From Bacteroidota bacterium (GTDB lineage: Bacteria > Bacteroidota > Bacteroidia > Flavobacteriales > Flavobacteriaceae), in NCBI GenBank assembly GCA_022562895.1, contig JADFOK010000007.1, positions 30,596 through 94,595 of the forward strand: 64,000 bases of DNA, written 5' to 3'. Under the pieces are notes generated by a model. That model was not told where the DNA came from. It saw nothing but the letters and a program-made list of their open reading frames with translations, and did not search any database. How positions within the stretch are numbered: the stretch's first letter is position 1; every line of letters begins with the position of its first letter. Positions 10,701 to 18,721 of the stretch are shown piece by piece. The position numbers and the translations under genes are program-made.

Positions 10701-11109
10701 TAATGGCGAGCTCTATGAGATTTACAAACAACAACAGATGCTCCGTCAGCAATTACAAGATAGACTAAGTAAATTAGGTAAGAAAGGAAACGCCGGAAAT
10801 TTACTACGCCAAATGGAGGATATAGAACAACAATTACTTGATAAAGGTTTTAATCAGCGAACCCTGGAAAAGATGCTGAATTTAAAGTATGAATTACTTA
10901 AACTTGATGAAGCTAACTTTGAGCAGGGAAATGAAACCAGGAGAGAGTCTAAAACAAATAGAACAAATTATGAAAACTCGTTAAGAATAAAGCCTGAGGA
11001 TATAAAAAAATATTTTAATACGACCGAAATTCTTAATAGGGAAGCGCTGCCCTTACGTCAAGAATACAAACAAAAAGTACAGGATTATTTTAAAAAGAAA
11101 GATGATTGA
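7747..11109 (+). CDS. DUF4175 family large membrane protein
   Basis: A 1120-residue protein matching the DUF4175 proteins of Bacteroidota. Three hydrophobic segments lie near residues 22-46, 52-75 and 155-175. A periplasmic-looking beta region (about 180-480) follows, then a long lysine/glutamate coiled-coil (about 490-750). Next come a methionine/glutamine helix (QMSQQMQAQMMAGMM), a conserved helical part and a glycine/glutamine low-complexity stretch (about 905-1000, GKGQGQGQGEG). The C-terminus is charged. The function of the family is unknown to me; in related genomes it sits near gldG-like or BatA-type loci, but no such gene is here. It overlaps ybeY by 8 bases. Confidence 0.85.
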   Translation: MSSFSVIQQKLEQFIKKYYTNELIKGAILFFATGLLYFLITLLVENFLWLNILGRTILFWLFVIVETILFLRLIAHPLSKLFNLQKGIGHEEASKLIGNHFPQVSDKLLNVIQLNQNQRESELLIASIDQKSSELQPIPFKGAVNFSKNVKYLKYAAIPIIVYLLFSVLGDKDIFSNSYKRVVNYDTAYEAPAPFSFQVLNNSLKAIENKSYTLQIRTEGVVIPENANITYNNETYYLQQIAPGLFKYIFLQPQETINFKLNANNVTSREYSLDVIKTPSLLAFEMILDYPSYTGKKDEILKSTGNATIPEGTRVTWDIRTKNTNIVTLKTKDTSYIFIRDRNEFLLKKRIYRKLDYAITTSNENLKDYENISFTLSVIKDEYPEINIQSKQDSTDSQLIYFLGRVTDDYGLTKLQLVYFPFSEEQKKQIEELPLNKSNFDQFVYTFPGGIPLSEGTTYEYYFEIFDNDAIHNFKSSKSAIYSYRKFTKDEKENEQLKNQENTIKGLDKSLKNLKKQELTLKEISKLQKEKKELNWNDKKKLENFIKRQQQQEEMMKKFSKELKENLENFQPKNNENDPFKEQLKKRFEEHEEKLKENEKLLEELERLLDKIQKEELTDKLEKLAKQNKNQKKNLEQLLELTKRYYVTKKAEKLSEELYKLSEEQEKLANAPDEENTQEEQEKLNEKFEEYLKQMKELQEENKDLKEPMDLPQDKKGEKEVQEEQKKATEKLEQQNKIGASQNQKKAAKKMKQMSQQMQAQMMAGMMETIEEDIDMLRQILDNLVIFSFEQEDLMNDFKRIDYGNPVFGKKLNIQNDLKKNFQHIDDSLFALSLRQPLISGKINESLTNVEYNINKSLERLAENHLPYGISSQQYTITGANNLAVLLSDLLNNMQSQMGMGVGLGKGKGQGQGQGEGFQLGDIIQKQESLNDKMKEGMKKGSQKGKEEGEEGEEGNGKGEGEGNNGKSGNQNGDNGNGNGDNEDLNGELYEIYKQQQMLRQQLQDRLSKLGKKGNAGNLLRQMEDIEQQLLDKGFNQRTLEKMLNLKYELLKLDEANFEQGNETRRESKTNRTNYENSLRIKPEDIKKYFNTTEILNREALPLRQEYKQKVQDYFKKKDD

Positions 11110-11524
11110 TTTTAATTCCGTCTCCAGTACAATTAATAAACTAGAAAATGAAAATATTATTTCAGAGTGGATTTCAGAAACAATTTCTTCTGAAGGATTT
11201 ACAGAAGGAAAGATAACTTATATATTTTGTGACGATGAATACCTCAATAAAATTAATTTAGAATTTTTAAATCATGACACCCTGACAGACATAATAAGTT
11301 TTGACAACAGGTTAGGGAAACAAATTAATGGCGAGATTTATATTTCGGCGGAACGAGTACGTGAGAATGCAAAGATCTATAAAACCAATTTTAAAGACGA
11401 ATTACATCGTGTTATGATTCACGGCATTCTTCATTTTTGTGGTTATAATGACAAGTCTGATGCTGAAACAAAAATAATGCGTAACAAAGAAGAAGAATCA
11501 TTAGGAAGACTCACCCAAATATAA
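11102..11524 (+). CDS. ybeY: rRNA maturation RNase YbeY
   Basis: A 140-residue UPF0054 metalloprotein. The zinc motif is at residues 107-117 (HGILHFCGYND). The two first histidines (107 and 111) are kept, but the third position, histidine in the E. coli-type HGxLHLxGYDH, is aspartate. From memory aspartate is common there in Bacteroidota, so I do not treat it as a defect. The family acts in 16S rRNA 3'-end maturation and ribosome quality control. The gene overlaps DUF4175 and is probably translationally coupled to it; the parS-like site and mnmG follow. Confidence 0.93.
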   Translation: MIDFNSVSSTINKLENENIISEWISETISSEGFTEGKITYIFCDDEYLNKINLEFLNHDTLTDIISFDNRLGKQINGEIYISAERVRENAKIYKTNFKDELHRVMIHGILHFCGYNDKSDAETKIMRNKEEESLGRLTQI

Positions 11525-11526
11525 TT

Positions 11527-11541
11527 TCCTGATTATCAGGA
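11527..11541 (+). repeat. Short perfect hairpin after ybeY
   Basis: A six-base perfect stem with a three-base loop (TCCTGA-TTA-TCAGGA) begins two bases after the ybeY stop. There is no T tract, so it is a weak terminator candidate at best. Confidence 0.3.
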
Positions 11542-11627
11542 TATTATAATAATAACTAACTAGTTTTAAGTAATTTACCCTATATTTACACCCTTAATTT
11601 TAAACGTGGACACCAAATAAATGGACA

Positions 11628-11643
11628 TGTTCCACGTGAAACA
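11628..11643 (+). promoter_or_regulatory. parS: parS-like ParB-binding site
   Basis: The 16-mer TGTTCCACGTGAAACA is a near-perfect palindrome and is identical to the canonical parS of Bacillus subtilis Spo0J (TGTTNCACGTGAAACA consensus, known widely across bacteria). It sits 13 bases before the mnmG start, in non-coding DNA. ParB bound at such sites organises origin-proximal DNA for segregation. In many bacteria mnmG (gidA) lies next to oriC and parAB, so the location is consistent with an origin-proximal position. A perfect 16-mer is very unlikely by chance in this AT-rich sequence. parA and parB are not in the window. Confidence 0.8.
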
Positions 11644-11656
11644 ATTTTATTAAAGT

Positions 11657-13528
11657 ATGTTTCCAAACGAATATGATGTAATTGTTGTTGGAGCTGGACA
11701 TGCGGGCTCTGAAGCAGCGTCTTCCGCTGCTAATCTAGGTTCCAAAACGCTGCTTATAACAATGAATTTGCAAAATATTGCACAAATGTCATGTAATCCC
11801 GCCATGGGTGGAATTGCAAAGGGGCAGATAATTCGCGAAATCGACGCTATTGGAGGATATAGTGGAATAGTATCAGACAAAACAGCTATTCAATTTAAGA
11901 TGCTTAATAAGTCGAAAGGACCAGCCATGTGGAGCCCTAGAGTACAAAGCGATCGCATGCGGTTTTCAGAAACCTGGAGACAGATGCTTGAAAAGACACA
12001 AAATCTTGATTTTTATCAAGAAATGGTTTCTGGACTTATAGTTGAAAATGATAGAATAGTTGGTGTCAAAACCTCTTTAGGATTAAAAATTAGATCTAAA
12101 AGTGTAATTCTCACCAACGGAACTTTTTTAAATGGATTAATTCATATAGGAGAGAAACAATTTGGCGGAGGGCGAGCAGGTGAAAAAGCTTCAACCGGAA
12201 TAACAAAAGAACTAGTAGATTTAGGATTTAATGCAGGAAGAATGAAAACAGGTACGCCGCCAAGAGTAGATGGGCGGTCATTGGATCTAACTAAAATGGT
12301 TAAACAACCAGGCGATGAAAAACCTGAAAAATTTTCCTTCTCAGAAGAAACCAAACCCCTTACAAAGCAACGATTATGTTATATGTCGTATACAAGCGAT
12401 ATAGTACATGATATATTACGCACAGGATTTGACAGATCCCCCATGTTTAATGGGTCTATAAACAGTGTTGGGCCAAGATATTGCCCTTCAATTGAAGATA
12501 AAATAAACAGATTTGCAGATAAAGAGCGACATCAATTATTTGTAGAACCCGAGGGTTGGAATACTATCGAGTATTATATTAATGGATTTTCAACATCATT
12601 ACCTGAAGAAGTTCAATATAATGCATTAAGAAAAGTGGTTGGTTTTGAAAATGTAAAGTTTTTTAGACCAGGTTATGCTATAGAATATGATTTTTTCCCC
12701 CCTACTCAGTTAAAACACACACTTGAAACTAAAATGGTTTCGGGATTGTATTTTGCCGGGCAAATAAACGGAACTACTGGTTATGAAGAAGCGGCTTCAC
12801 AGGGACTTATGGCAGGGATTAACGCTCATTTAAAAATTAATGAAAAAGATGAATTTATACTTAAAAGAAATGAGGCATATATAGGTGTTCTAATTGACGA
12901 CCTTATTACTAAAGGCACCGAAGAACCCTATAGAATGTTTACTTCTCGTGCAGAGTATAGAACCTTATTACGTCAAGACAATGCCGATTTTAGATTAACA
13001 CCAAAATCACATGAAATTGGGTTAGCAAGCGACAAGCGCATGCAAAATATGGAAGAGAAATTAAAAAAGTCTAATGCTTTTATTCAATTTTTTAAGGATA
13101 CCAGCGTTAGCCCTCAAGTTATAAATCCGATATTAGAATCGAAAAACTCTGCTTTAGTAAAGCAAAGCGATAAGCTATTTAAACCATTTTCGAGGCCAAA
13201 CATTACCATGGATGATATGAGAAAAATTGATTCTGTTGAAGGGTTTATAATAAAAAACGAATTGGATGATGAAGTAATACAACAAACAGAGATACAAATA
13301 AAATACTCGGGTTATATCGAAAAAGAAAAATCAAATGCCGATAAATTAAATCGATTAGAAGGGATCAAAATTCCAGATAATTTCGATTACTCAAGATTAA
13401 GATCTCTTTCTTATGAGGCACTTGAAAAACTTAAAGCAATAAAGCCTGTAACTATTTCTCAAGCATCAAGAATAAGTGGTGTGTCGCCAAACGATATTTC
13501 AGTAATGTTAGTTTATATGGGGCGTTAG
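11657..13528 (+). CDS. mnmG: tRNA uridine-5-carboxymethylaminomethyl modification enzyme MnmG
   Basis: A full-length, 623-residue FAD protein. The dinucleotide-binding motif is GAGHAGSEAA (residues 12-21). MnmG signatures CNPAMGGIAKG (about 46-56) and GGRAGE, KTGTPPR and FFPPTQL, with the GLYFAGQINGTTGYEEAASQG block, are all present. The C-terminal helical domain ends SRISGVSPNDISVMLVYMGR. With MnmE it installs cmnm5 or nm5 groups at wobble U34. The start ATG lies 13 bases after the parS-like site. A methyltransferase follows after 32 bases. Confidence 0.97.
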   Translation: MFPNEYDVIVVGAGHAGSEAASSAANLGSKTLLITMNLQNIAQMSCNPAMGGIAKGQIIREIDAIGGYSGIVSDKTAIQFKMLNKSKGPAMWSPRVQSDRMRFSETWRQMLEKTQNLDFYQEMVSGLIVENDRIVGVKTSLGLKIRSKSVILTNGTFLNGLIHIGEKQFGGGRAGEKASTGITKELVDLGFNAGRMKTGTPPRVDGRSLDLTKMVKQPGDEKPEKFSFSEETKPLTKQRLCYMSYTSDIVHDILRTGFDRSPMFNGSINSVGPRYCPSIEDKINRFADKERHQLFVEPEGWNTIEYYINGFSTSLPEEVQYNALRKVVGFENVKFFRPGYAIEYDFFPPTQLKHTLETKMVSGLYFAGQINGTTGYEEAASQGLMAGINAHLKINEKDEFILKRNEAYIGVLIDDLITKGTEEPYRMFTSRAEYRTLLRQDNADFRLTPKSHEIGLASDKRMQNMEEKLKKSNAFIQFFKDTSVSPQVINPILESKNSALVKQSDKLFKPFSRPNITMDDMRKIDSVEGFIIKNELDDEVIQQTEIQIKYSGYIEKEKSNADKLNRLEGIKIPDNFDYSRLRSLSYEALEKLKAIKPVTISQASRISGVSPNDISVMLVYMGR

Positions 13529-13560
13529 TTTGTTTCCCGTGTAGCATTTTAAACATAGTC

Positions 13561-14409
13561 GTGAAAAACCATTTGAAATCACATTTTTTAACTACCAAGG
13601 ATTATTTAGTTAGTGGGGAAGAATTTAGTTTGTTATATGATCATGAAAATGAAATGCTACAAACAGATCCGCAACCTCATAAAGACAATCTTCGTAATTA
13701 TTATAATAGCACCGCTTATATTTCACACACAGATAGCCATGAAGGATTTGTGGCAACCCTATACCAATGGGTAAAAAAAAGAGCACTTCGAAAAAAAACA
13801 GCCCTTATAACAACCTTAAATTTTGGACCAGGGAAATTATTGGATATAGGGGCCGGTACAGGTGAATTTTTATTATCAGCTAAAAAAAAGGGTTGGAAAG
13901 TTAATGGAGTAGAACCCAATAATAAAGCCAGAATATTGGCATCTGCTAAAGGGATTGAATTAATAAAAACATTAGAAGAAATAAAAGGAAACTCTTACCA
14001 TGTGATTACTTTATGGCATGTTCTGGAACATCTTCCCGATCTTAAGGAAACGATTCAATCAATTGAAAGATTACTAATCACTGAAGGAATATTAATAATT
14101 GCTGTTCCGAATTTTAAATCCTATGACGCTAAATATTATAAAAAATATTGGGCGGCTTATGACGTTCCAAGACATTTATGGCATTTTTCAAGAAAGTCAA
14201 TGAGAATTTTATTTTCTGAAAAATTAAAATTAAAAAAAATCAACCCTTTAGTTTTTGATTCTTTTTATGTGAGTTTACTTTCAGAAAAAAATAAAACAGG
14301 AAGTTCCTTTTTTTTCAAGGCTTTTTTTATTGGCTTATGGTCAAATATATTAGCATGGAGAACTAAAGAATATTCTTCTCTGATTTATTGTTATAAAAAG
14401 GTGAAATAA
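13561..14409 (+). CDS. SAM-dependent class I methyltransferase
   Basis: A 282-residue protein starting with GTG. The N-terminal stretch before the first internal ATG (residue 32) is conserved in tone with this family (KDYLVSGEEFSLLYD, then the NYY..TAYISHTDS segment), which supports the GTG. The SAM-binding motif I is LLDIGAGTGEF (93-103), followed by HVLEHLPD (about 157-164) and the PRHLWHFS motif. It belongs to the Methyltransf_23-like group. The substrate is unknown; small metabolites, quinones or sugars are typical for the fold. It lies downstream of mnmG, a common neighbourhood in flavobacteria as I recall. Confidence 0.75.
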   Translation: MKNHLKSHFLTTKDYLVSGEEFSLLYDHENEMLQTDPQPHKDNLRNYYNSTAYISHTDSHEGFVATLYQWVKKRALRKKTALITTLNFGPGKLLDIGAGTGEFLLSAKKKGWKVNGVEPNNKARILASAKGIELIKTLEEIKGNSYHVITLWHVLEHLPDLKETIQSIERLLITEGILIIAVPNFKSYDAKYYKKYWAAYDVPRHLWHFSRKSMRILFSEKLKLKKINPLVFDSFYVSLLSEKNKTGSSFFFKAFFIGLWSNILAWRTKEYSSLIYCYKKVK

Positions 14410-14554
14410 ACCCGTTAGAGCTGTTTTAAGGAAGTTTAAACCACAGGAAAGTATATTATTGTTTACAAAAGATTTAAAGGCCTAAAATAGCAATATATAG
14501 AGGTTTATATTAATAAGTATCATTTATTAAATTTTAATTTATAATAAAAATAAT

Positions 14555-15709
14555 TTATACTAACTCCTTCATATGAATGAGTCGAGTTAATTTAATAGAC
14601 AAATCTGTAAATATGATTTTTGGATTACCATTACGTTCCACATGAAGTTCTGCGTCTTCAAAAGCAGAACTAATTTCAAAAATATTGTTTTGGTGTACAA
14701 AAGGGGATAATTTTTCTAAAGAGAATTTTGCGTCATTACTTTCAAAATGTAAAAGTGATTCTACCTTATAATTTTTTAAAAGAGCTTGTCTAAAAACTTC
14801 TAAACAATACTGTAAAAATTTCTTTTGTGTTTCTCGACCTTGTCCGGCGATATTTTCACTCCATTGAAGCAAATGGTTGATAGAATCTTTATTACCTCTA
14901 GCTTTAAAAGCAGTTCTCAACCATGAAATAAACCACTCTTCAAAAATAAGATCATCACCATCATTTGTTAATAAATGTAGTGCTTTGTTAAAATTTCCAT
15001 TCGCTTTATGGCTGATCTTTTTAGCCAATACTTCATCAACAGAATGATTATCAACGAGATACCTGGTTATATTTTCTTCTGTTAATAAAGGAAAGTATAG
15101 TTTTTGACATCGTGATTGAATCGTAGTTAATACTTTTTCTTCATTTTCGGTAAGCAATAAAAGGACAGTTTTATCAGGTGGTTCCTCGACAATTTTTAAG
15201 ATTTTATTAGAGCATTCAATATTCATTTTATCTGCCATCCAAATAATCATTACCTTATAACCACCCTCATAAGCTTTTAGGTATAGTTTTTTTGAAATCT
15301 CTTCTGCTTCGTGTTTACTTATATTGCCTTGCTTATTCTCAATACCAAGAAATTGATACCAGTCGTAAAGTGAAGCATATGGGGTTTTTAATACAAAATC
15401 ACGCCACTCTTTCGAAAAATGAGAAGACACAGGGTCTTTTTTAACGTTCTCAGTCGTGTTTACAGGATATATAAAATGAAGATCGGGATGTCCTAATTGG
15501 GTTACTTTTTTTGAACAAACTTCATATTCTATACTATCTTTTTCATATCTATGACAAAGTATTTCCTTTGCATAGTTTATAGCCATTGGTAACACACCAT
15601 AACCAACATCTCCTACAAATAGTTGAGAATGTGAAACTCGTCCATTTTCTATAGTTTTTACAAGGTAAGATTTTAGTTGTTGTTGCCCTATTACTTCAGA
15701 AAAAGCCAT
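14555..15709 (-). CDS. holB: DNA polymerase III subunit delta prime
   Basis: A 384-residue AAA+ clamp-loader subunit. The start MAFSEVIGQQQLKSYL fits the family; an upstream in-frame ATG (15769) would add 20 unrelated residues. The Walker A position is degenerate (GDVGYG), as expected for a delta' subunit that does not hydrolyse ATP. A sensor region (KILKIVEEPPDKTVLLLLTENEEKVL) and the SRC motif in QSRCQKLYF (about 190-197) are present. It loads the beta clamp with the other subunits. A promoter-like element sits directly before the start, which would leave little or no leader. Confidence 0.88.
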   Translation of the reverse strand: MAFSEVIGQQQLKSYLVKTIENGRVSHSQLFVGDVGYGVLPMAINYAKEILCHRYEKDSIEYEVCSKKVTQLGHPDLHFIYPVNTTENVKKDPVSSHFSKEWRDFVLKTPYASLYDWYQFLGIENKQGNISKHEAEEISKKLYLKAYEGGYKVMIIWMADKMNIECSNKILKIVEEPPDKTVLLLLTENEEKVLTTIQSRCQKLYFPLLTEENITRYLVDNHSVDEVLAKKISHKANGNFNKALHLLTNDGDDLIFEEWFISWLRTAFKARGNKDSINHLLQWSENIAGQGRETQKKFLQYCLEVFRQALLKNYKVESLLHFESNDAKFSLEKLSPFVHQNNIFEISSAFEDAELHVERNGNPKIIFTDLSIKLTRLIHMKELV

Positions 15710-15712
15710 ACA

Positions 15713-15720
15713 CAAAATTA
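15713..15720 (-). promoter_or_regulatory. Candidate -7 element abutting the holB start
   Basis: On the minus strand this reads TAATTTTG, ending four bases before the holB ATG. Transcription would be expected to begin about five to seven bases downstream of it, at the start codon itself. It therefore suggests a leaderless or near-leaderless transcript. No -33 TTTG is seen at the usual spacing. Confidence 0.33.
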
Positions 15721-15798
15721 CACTTTTTTTATTTTGAAAAGCTATCCAAATGACTAATTCTATAACCAATTTTCAAAAAAATAAACCCATAAAAAACT

Positions 15799-15806
15799 TA
15801 TATTTG
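15799..15806 (+). promoter_or_regulatory. Candidate -7 element for pgk
   Basis: TATATTTG matches TAnnTTTG and lies about 50 bases before the pgk start codon. A good -33 TTTG is not visible. Confidence 0.4.
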
Positions 15807-15855
15807 CAACTGAAAAAGAATAAGAACAAGTCTGGTATTAAATAATTGAGGACAA

Positions 15856-17043
15856 TTGAAAACAATAAATGATTTTAATTTCAAAAACAAAAAAGCACTT
15901 ATCAGGGTTGATTTTAATGTGCCTCTTAATGATGATTTTGAAGTTACCGACAGCTCTAGAATTGAGGCTGCAAAACCAACTATTATTAAAGTATTAGAAG
16001 ACGGAGGGAGTTGTGTATTAATGTCACATTTAGGGAGACCAAAAGGCAAAGAAGAAAAATATTCATTACAAAATATAAAAAGTAAAGTTCGTGAAGTTTT
16101 AGGGGTTCAAGTACATTTTGTTGATGATTGTATAGGAGATAAATCAACTGAGGCTGTTGCGAAATTACAATCAGGTGAAATTCTATTATTAGAAAACCTT
16201 CGATTCTATAAAGAAGAAATTAGGGGAAATAGAGATTTTGCAAAGAAACTTTCAAAACTAGGAGATATTTATGTAAATGATGCTTTTGGAATGGCACATA
16301 GAGCCCATGCATCTACAGCTATAATCGCCGATTTCTTTCCCTCGAAAAAATATTTTGGGATGTTGCTTGCTTCAGAAATTGTAAGCATTGGCAAAGTACT
16401 CAACAATAGTGTAAAACCTGTTACCGCAATAATTGGAGGTGCTAAAGTGTCTTCAAAAATTACAATACTCTTAAATATTTTAGACAAGATCGACAACCTT
16501 ATTATTTGCGGAGGTATGGCCTTTACCTTTGTAAAAGCGCTAGGAGGGAGTATTGGAAATTCTCTAATAGAAGAAGATAAACTTGTTGAAGCCAACACAA
16601 TTCTTGAAAAAGCAAAATTAAAAAAAGTCACAATACATTTACCGATAGATACTGTAGTAGCAGACAGTTTATCGGAAAATGCCATCACCAGGATAGAAGA
16701 TACAGACTCTATTTCTGAAGGATGGATGGGACTTGATGTGGGTCCTGCATCTAACGATAGTTTTACTAAGGTTATAACCCAATCCAAAACTATATTATGG
16801 AATGGTCCGGCAGGAGTTTTTGAAATACCAATATTTGCACAGGGCACTATGGCTATTGGCAATGCAATTGTCAAAGCCACTAAAAACGGAGCTTTTTCAC
16901 TAGTTGGAGGAGGAGACACCGTAGCTGCTTTGAAGAAATTTGGGCTTACAGATGAAATAAGTCATGTCTCTACCGGAGGAGGAGCCCTGTTAGAGATGCT
17001 TGAAGGAAAAACACTCCCGGGTATTAAAGCAATCGAAGGTTAA
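15856..17043 (+). CDS. pgk: Phosphoglycerate kinase
   Basis: A full-length, 395-residue glycolytic kinase that moves a phosphate from 1,3-bisphosphoglycerate to ADP. It starts with TTG, preceded by GAGGACAA; no in-frame ATG is compatible with the family N-terminus. Signatures are RVDFNVPLND (residues 17-26), SHLGRPKG, the NDAFGMAHRAHAS block, IIGGAKVSSK, and the C-terminal VGGGDTVAALKKFG and STGGGALLEMLEGK. Its upstream DNA carries a TAnnTTTG element about 50 bases before the start. It is followed by a lytic transglycosylase gene in the same direction. Confidence 0.97.
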   Translation: MKTINDFNFKNKKALIRVDFNVPLNDDFEVTDSSRIEAAKPTIIKVLEDGGSCVLMSHLGRPKGKEEKYSLQNIKSKVREVLGVQVHFVDDCIGDKSTEAVAKLQSGEILLLENLRFYKEEIRGNRDFAKKLSKLGDIYVNDAFGMAHRAHASTAIIADFFPSKKYFGMLLASEIVSIGKVLNNSVKPVTAIIGGAKVSSKITILLNILDKIDNLIICGGMAFTFVKALGGSIGNSLIEEDKLVEANTILEKAKLKKVTIHLPIDTVVADSLSENAITRIEDTDSISEGWMGLDVGPASNDSFTKVITQSKTILWNGPAGVFEIPIFAQGTMAIGNAIVKATKNGAFSLVGGGDTVAALKKFGLTDEISHVSTGGGALLEMLEGKTLPGIKAIEG

Positions 17044-17134
17044 TCTTTGCTTCAAAAATGTTAAAAATCTCACCTTCCACGCCATTTTGTTACCTTTATC
17101 AAAATTTACAATTTATACGATCGTTATATTTAAT

Positions 17135-18700
17135 ATGAAACTGAGACACCTATTCTTTTTATTATTTCTGGGATATGGCCCTGGTTATGCACAAGTAGAA
17201 ACAAAGCCATTAGATTCACTTCAGAAAAAAACAATAAAAACGGTAGATTCTATAACCGTAATTGTAACTAAGGGTGATCTTACCACCACTATTGTTAAAA
17301 CAACTATAAAAGACACCACTGTATTTGATTTAAAAGACAATAACCTGGCACGTAATATTGATAGCTTATGGTTAAATGAACTTTACAATTCTAATAGATT
17401 TGAGGAAATATATGGAAGCGTTGTAAGTCAAACCTATGAACCAATTGAATACGAGGAATTGCCTACTGAAGTTCTTAAACAAAGATTAAAAGAGCTAAAT
17501 GCCCGTACTCCTTTTAACATAGAATATAATCCTTCCCTGGAGAGTGTTATTAAGCGGTATTTAAAAAACCGCCGAAAAACCATGGGTAATTTGATAGCAT
17601 TGAGTGATTATTACTTTCCTATGTTTGAACAAGAATTAGACAAACATAACCTGCCCCTTGAAATAAAATACCTTGCTGTTGTTGAATCTGCATTAGTTCC
17701 TACCGCACAATCTCGAGTCGGCGCAAAAGGGCTTTGGCAATTTATGTTTTCTACAGGAAAATTATATGGCCTGGAAGTTAACTCCTATGTCGATGAAAGA
17801 GCAGATCCATCTATGGCAACAGAAGCCGCTTGTAAATATTTAAAAAGTCTCTACGCAAGTTTTAATGATTGGGACCTGGCACTAGCTGCCTATAACTCAG
17901 GGCCCGGAAATGTTTCTAAGGCCATAAGACGATCTGGGGGATACACGAACTACTGGAATATTCGTCACCATTTACCCAGGGAAACAGCGGGATATTTACC
18001 TGCTTTTTTAGCCACAATGTACATTTTTGAATATGCCGAAGAACATGGTCTAAAAAGTAATGGGCCTGCTATTCCCTACATTGTTACAGACACTATAAGG
18101 GTAAAGAAAATGATAACCTTAGAACAAGTGGCTCAAGTAACAAATTTAAATATTGAAGAAGTAGAATTTTTAAATCCCTCTTATAAAGTTGGAATAATTC
18201 CTGTGGTAAAAGGCAAGAACTATGTATTACGCTTACCTATTGATGCCCTTGGTATATTTGTCGCAAACGAAGATGCTATTTATGCATTTGCCGAAGCAGA
18301 ATTCAATAAAAAAGAAAAAATATTACCTGAATTTTTTGAGCAGCCTGATAGAATTCGATATCGAGTAAGAAGTGGTGATTATTTAGGTAAGATCGCTGAA
18401 CGATATGGTGTAGGTGTAAGCCAAATAAAACGATGGAATGGATTAAAAAGCAATAATTTAAGAATTGGGCAACGCCTTACAATTTACCCCAGAAATCCTG
18501 TTAATAATATAAAGAAATCAAATATCGCTAAAACTACTGTTCAAGAAGGAACAAAGATCTATACTGTTAAAAGTGGTGATTCACTATGGAGTATTTCGCA
18601 AAAATTTCCAGGTGTTACTATTCAAAATATTAAAAAGTGGAACGATATTAGTGGTAACAAATTAAAACCGGGGATGAAATTAAAAATTTTAAAAGGATAA
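17135..18700 (+). CDS. Membrane-bound lytic murein transglycosylase with LysM domains (MltD-like)
   Basis: A 521-residue exported protein. The ATG at 17135 gives a signal peptide (MKLRHLFFLLFLGYGPGYAQ); the frame is open from within pgk, but that extension lacks export features. The SLT domain includes the catalytic glutamate in VVESALVP and the motifs GLWQFMFSTGKLYGL and AAYNSGPGNVSKAI. Two LysM repeats lie at the C-terminus (RYRVRSGDYLGKIAERYGV and YTVKSGDSLWSISQKF). It would cleave peptidoglycan between MurNAc and GlcNAc. It is followed 21 bases later by a DUF4837 lipoprotein gene. Confidence 0.92.
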   Translation: MKLRHLFFLLFLGYGPGYAQVETKPLDSLQKKTIKTVDSITVIVTKGDLTTTIVKTTIKDTTVFDLKDNNLARNIDSLWLNELYNSNRFEEIYGSVVSQTYEPIEYEELPTEVLKQRLKELNARTPFNIEYNPSLESVIKRYLKNRRKTMGNLIALSDYYFPMFEQELDKHNLPLEIKYLAVVESALVPTAQSRVGAKGLWQFMFSTGKLYGLEVNSYVDERADPSMATEAACKYLKSLYASFNDWDLALAAYNSGPGNVSKAIRRSGGYTNYWNIRHHLPRETAGYLPAFLATMYIFEYAEEHGLKSNGPAIPYIVTDTIRVKKMITLEQVAQVTNLNIEEVEFLNPSYKVGIIPVVKGKNYVLRLPIDALGIFVANEDAIYAFAEAEFNKKEKILPEFFEQPDRIRYRVRSGDYLGKIAERYGVGVSQIKRWNGLKSNNLRIGQRLTIYPRNPVNNIKKSNIAKTTVQEGTKIYTVKSGDSLWSISQKFPGVTIQNIKKWNDISGNKLKPGMKLKILKG

Positions 18701-18721
18701 AACAATTCCATAACTTAATAA

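Noticed and set aside
10534..10752. Open frame antisense to the DUF4175 low-complexity stretch
   Set aside because: Its hydrophobic repeats are the reverse reading of Gly/Glu/Gln/Lys codons.
11665..11880. An antisense frame at the mnmG 5' end
   Set aside because: It opposes the FAD-binding domain of mnmG and has no features of its own.
14634..14649. A second parS-like word (CGTTCCACATGAAGTT)
   Set aside because: Only 11 of 16 positions match, the CACGTG core is broken, and it lies in the holB coding sequence.
16269..16919. A 216-codon open frame antisense to pgk
   Set aside because: It is a shadow of the strongly biased pgk codons; it shows no family motif, and pgk is certain.
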